Positions 5,882-6,052 of a stretch of 6,052 nt of DNA are shown here, piece after piece (position 1 is the first letter of the stretch; each line of letters begins with the position of its first letter). This stretch comes from an uncultured Collinsella sp. (GTDB taxonomy: Bacteria; Actinomycetota; Coriobacteriia; Coriobacteriales; Coriobacteriaceae), in NCBI GenBank assembly GCA_900544725.1, contig UQWK01000078.1:1-6052 (forward strand). Reading direction: 5' to 3'. The notes under the pieces were generated by a model. That model saw only the letters and a list, made by a program, of their open reading frames with translations. It was not told the origin of the DNA and did no database searches. The position numbers and the translations under genes are program-made.

Positions 5882-6052
5882 CTACGAGTGCACGACCACG
5901 CACAGGCCCACGCTGATGCAGTCGTGGAGCGCCTTTGCATCTGCCAGGCGCAGGTTGATGCAGCCGTGGCTTCCGCACCATTTGTACGATTCGGCACTAT
6001 CGAAACTCGAATCGTTTTGCCAGGTGGCGTCGTGGAAACCGACCATATTGCC
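5882..6052 (-). CDS. L,D-transpeptidase (YkuD domain), C-terminal end only
   Basis: The last 56 residues of a gene cut by the window edge are readable from 6052 down to a TAG at 5884-5882. They contain GFHDATWQND near the start and the catalytic block SHGCINLRLADAKAL (fragment residues 28-42). These match the YkuD active site, in which His29 and nucleophile Cys31 form the acyl-enzyme. Such enzymes act outside the membrane to make 3-3 cross-links in peptidoglycan or to attach proteins to it. The hydrophobic finish GLCVVVHS is the usual last strand of the fold, so this end is natural and not a truncation. Three further Cys (26, 45 and 51 of the fragment) accompany the catalytic one, which is more than usual. 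The N-terminus, including any signal anchor, lies outside the window. It is encoded upstream of the exporter on the same strand, with 130 nt between the two genes. Confidence 0.93.
   Translation of the reverse strand, partial: GNMVGFHDATWQNDSSFDSAESYKWCGSHGCINLRLADAKALHDCISVGLCVVVHS

Overview
The window is a roughly 60% G+C bacterial segment. Its layout is ordinary chromosome: a tRNA end, a lipid-flippase-like membrane protein, a TetR regulator, a three-gene ABC export operon and the end of a cell-wall enzyme gene. G+C content, strong GGAG-type ribosome sites, the L,D-transpeptidase and a MacAB-like operon in a probable monoderm fit a gut Coriobacteriia (Collinsella-like) actinobacterium. That placement is inference from style and not from a marker gene. 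I see no integrase, transposase, phage gene, toxin-antitoxin pair or CRISPR array.

Layout, left to right. Positions 1-55 are the 3' part of tRNA-Glu(CTC), followed by a strong intrinsic terminator. On the + strand, 207-1511 encodes a YbhN/LPG-synthase-TM (flippase-like) membrane protein, and 1630-2241 encodes a TetR-family repressor. At 2261-2337 a long, nearly perfect inverted repeat separates the convergent TetR gene and ABC operon. On the - strand, transcribed right to left from about 5.8 kb, are an HlyD/MacA-type adaptor (5751-4330), a MacB/LolD-type ATPase (4330-3557) and a MacB-type permease (3560-2346). These three genes overlap by 1 and 4 nt. Further right, 6052-5882 on the - strand is the C-terminal end of an L,D-transpeptidase (YkuD) whose 5' part lies outside the window.

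How the genes fit together. The adaptor, ATPase and permease form one complete tripartite exporter of the MacAB / YknXYZ type, probably made from a single mRNA with translational coupling. Its substrate cannot be read from the sequence. The TetR gene is a possible regulator of the exporter, but the inverted repeats near the two promoters do not match each other, so the link is not supported beyond proximity. The flippase-like protein and the L,D-transpeptidase both concern the cell envelope.

I do not see a clearly novel system here. The items most worth checking are the palindromic intergenic element at 2261-2337 and the inverted repeat overlapping the exporter promoter.
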